From an uncultured Lachnospiraceae bacterium (lineage in GTDB: Bacteria; Bacillota; Clostridia; Lachnospirales; Lachnospiraceae): DNA of 6,024 nucleotides. Of this stretch, positions 5,053 through 6,024 are shown piece by piece. Numbering within the stretch: position 1 is the stretch's first letter; the number at the start of each line of letters is the position of its first letter. Under the pieces are notes generated by a model. That model searched no databases, had not been told where the DNA came from, and worked only from the letters and a program-made list of their open reading frames with translations. Location of the stretch: assembly GCA_902766845.1 (NCBI GenBank), contig CACXFD010000197.1, forward strand, positions 1 through 6,024, in the 5' to 3' direction. Made by a program: the position numbers and the translations under genes.

Positions 5053-6024
5053 ATGTCACAAAAGAAAAACATGACCGGGCAGGGGCCGGAAGAGGCCGGA
5101 AACGGGGCGGAAGACCGCCTCGGCCGGATCGCCGGCCCCCTTCTTGACTGGTTTTACGGCGCGGCCCGCCCGCTGCCGTGGCGGGAGGATCCGACGCCGT
5201 ACCGCGTCTGGATCTCGGAGATCATGCTGCAGCAGACGAGGATCGAAACGGTCCGGCCCTATTTCGAACGGTTCATGAAGAGACTGCCGGATGTGCGCGC
5301 TCTGGCGGATGTATCCGAGGATGAACTGCTCAAGCTCTGGCAGGGACTCGGGTATTACAGCCGCGCGCGGAGCCTGAAGAGAGCCGCGCAGCTGTGCGTG
5401 CGGGAGCACGGCGGAGATCTGCCCGGCACCGCGCGGCAGCTCGAGCAGCTGCCCGGGATCGGCCCGTACACCGCGGCCGCCATCGCCTCGATCGCGTTCG
5501 GGGAGCCGGTGCCGACCGTGGACGGGAACGTCCTGCGTGTGATGTCCCGGCTGACGAACCGTGCGGACGACGTACTGACCGGACCGGTCAGGAAGCGGTG
5601 CGCCGCGCAGCTGGCCGGCGTGATCCCGGCCGCCGCGCCGGGCGCCTTCAACGAGGCGATGATGGAGCTCGGCGAAACGGTCTGCCTGCCCGGCGGCGCG
5701 GTCCGCTGCGGCGTTTGCCCGCTGCGTGAGATCTGTGCGGCGCGGGAGGCCGGAACGGCCGCGGACCTTCCGGTCCGCTCCGCCCCGAAAGAGCGCCGCG
5801 TGGAGGAAAAAACCGTGCTGCTCCTGGAGCGCGCGGGCCGCGTAGCGATCCGCCGGCGTCCGGACAGGGGCCTGCTGGCCGGCCTGTATGAGTTTCCGTC
5901 TCTGGACGGTCGGCTTTCCGCTTCCGAAACGGCCGCCGCGCTGGGCCTGCCGGAGAACGCGCTGACCTCGCTCGGCGAGGCGCGTCACCTGTTCTCTCAT
6001 ATCGAATGGAAGATGACCGGATAC
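5053..6024 (+). CDS. mutY: A/G-specific adenine DNA glycosylase (partial, runs off the 3' edge)
   Basis: MutY removes adenine mispaired with 8-oxoguanine in base-excision repair. The visible 324 residues contain the N-terminal LPWR (41-44), YRVWISEIMLQQT (50-62) with catalytic-type Glu56, and GLGYYSRARSL (98-108). The helix-hairpin-helix LPGIGPYTAAAIAS (133-146) is followed by TVDGNV with catalytic-type Asp157. A [4Fe-4S] cluster is formed by Cys211, 219, 222 and 228. The Cys spacing is X7-X2-X5, one residue longer than the X6-X2-X5 of E. coli. From about residue 252 the MutT/Nudix-like C-terminal domain begins, and RHLFSH (311-316) includes the FSH loop that recognises 8-oxoG. Roughly 30-50 residues of a typical MutY are still missing beyond base 6024, and no stop is reached. 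The ATG at 5053 follows the purine-rich AGAGGAAGG at 5040-5048; a second ATG at 5071 lacks an SD. It is probably transcribed with the HAD gene 36 bp upstream. Confidence 0.95.
   Translation, partial: MSQKKNMTGQGPEEAGNGAEDRLGRIAGPLLDWFYGAARPLPWREDPTPYRVWISEIMLQQTRIETVRPYFERFMKRLPDVRALADVSEDELLKLWQGLGYYSRARSLKRAAQLCVREHGGDLPGTARQLEQLPGIGPYTAAAIASIAFGEPVPTVDGNVLRVMSRLTNRADDVLTGPVRKRCAAQLAGVIPAAAPGAFNEAMMELGETVCLPGGAVRCGVCPLREICAAREAGTAADLPVRSAPKERRVEEKTVLLLERAGRVAIRRRPDRGLLAGLYEFPSLDGRLSASETAAALGLPENALTSLGEARHLFSHIEWKMTGY

Noticed and set aside
5056..6000. Open frame on the - strand at the window end
   Set aside because: It lies opposite mutY, whose motifs, catalytic residues and cluster cysteines are all clear on the + strand.

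Overview
The window is a GC-rich bacterial segment with every supported gene on the + strand. Strong AGGAGG-type ribosome binding sites, a consensus sigma-A promoter, a Clostridia-flavoured PurA and the small Cys-rich C_GCAxxG_C_C protein together suggest a GC-rich Bacillota, probably a gut or rumen Clostridia/Lachnospiraceae-like organism. That placement is inference; there is no rRNA or other phylogenetic marker here.

Layout. Bases 1-142 hold a 42-bp tandem repeat that is most simply the basic, repetitive C-terminal tail of an upstream gene ending at a TGA at 140-142. One base later a GNAT acetyltransferase starts (144-617). A strong rho-independent terminator (660-692) closes this transcript. 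A near-perfect sigma-A promoter (-35 TTGAAA, 17-nt spacer, -10 TATAAT, 726-754) then opens a second unit: a C_GCAxxG_C_C putative redox protein (819-1196), a Na/Pi cotransporter with a PhoU-like cytoplasmic domain (1193 to about 3027), adenylosuccinate synthetase purA (3049-4329), a HAD-family phosphatase (4393-5016) and the A/G-specific adenine glycosylase mutY (5053 to beyond the window end). The first two genes overlap by ATGA. The other gaps are 21, 63 and 36 bp with no T-tract terminator, so the five genes could be co-transcribed.

The main anomaly is in the Na/Pi cotransporter. Its frame breaks near 2600, inside the PhoU-like domain, and the rest of the domain continues in the -1 frame to 3027. 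One missing base is enough to explain it. A perfect 9-bp hairpin (2607-2629) lies immediately downstream, so a sequencing or replication deletion and, less likely, a recoding event should be told apart.

The transcript mixes phosphate transport, AMP synthesis, a small-molecule phosphatase and oxidative DNA repair. These are mostly housekeeping functions in what looks like a lineage-specific arrangement. I see no CRISPR array, tRNA, rRNA, insertion sequence or phage module, and no convincing evidence of a wholly new system.
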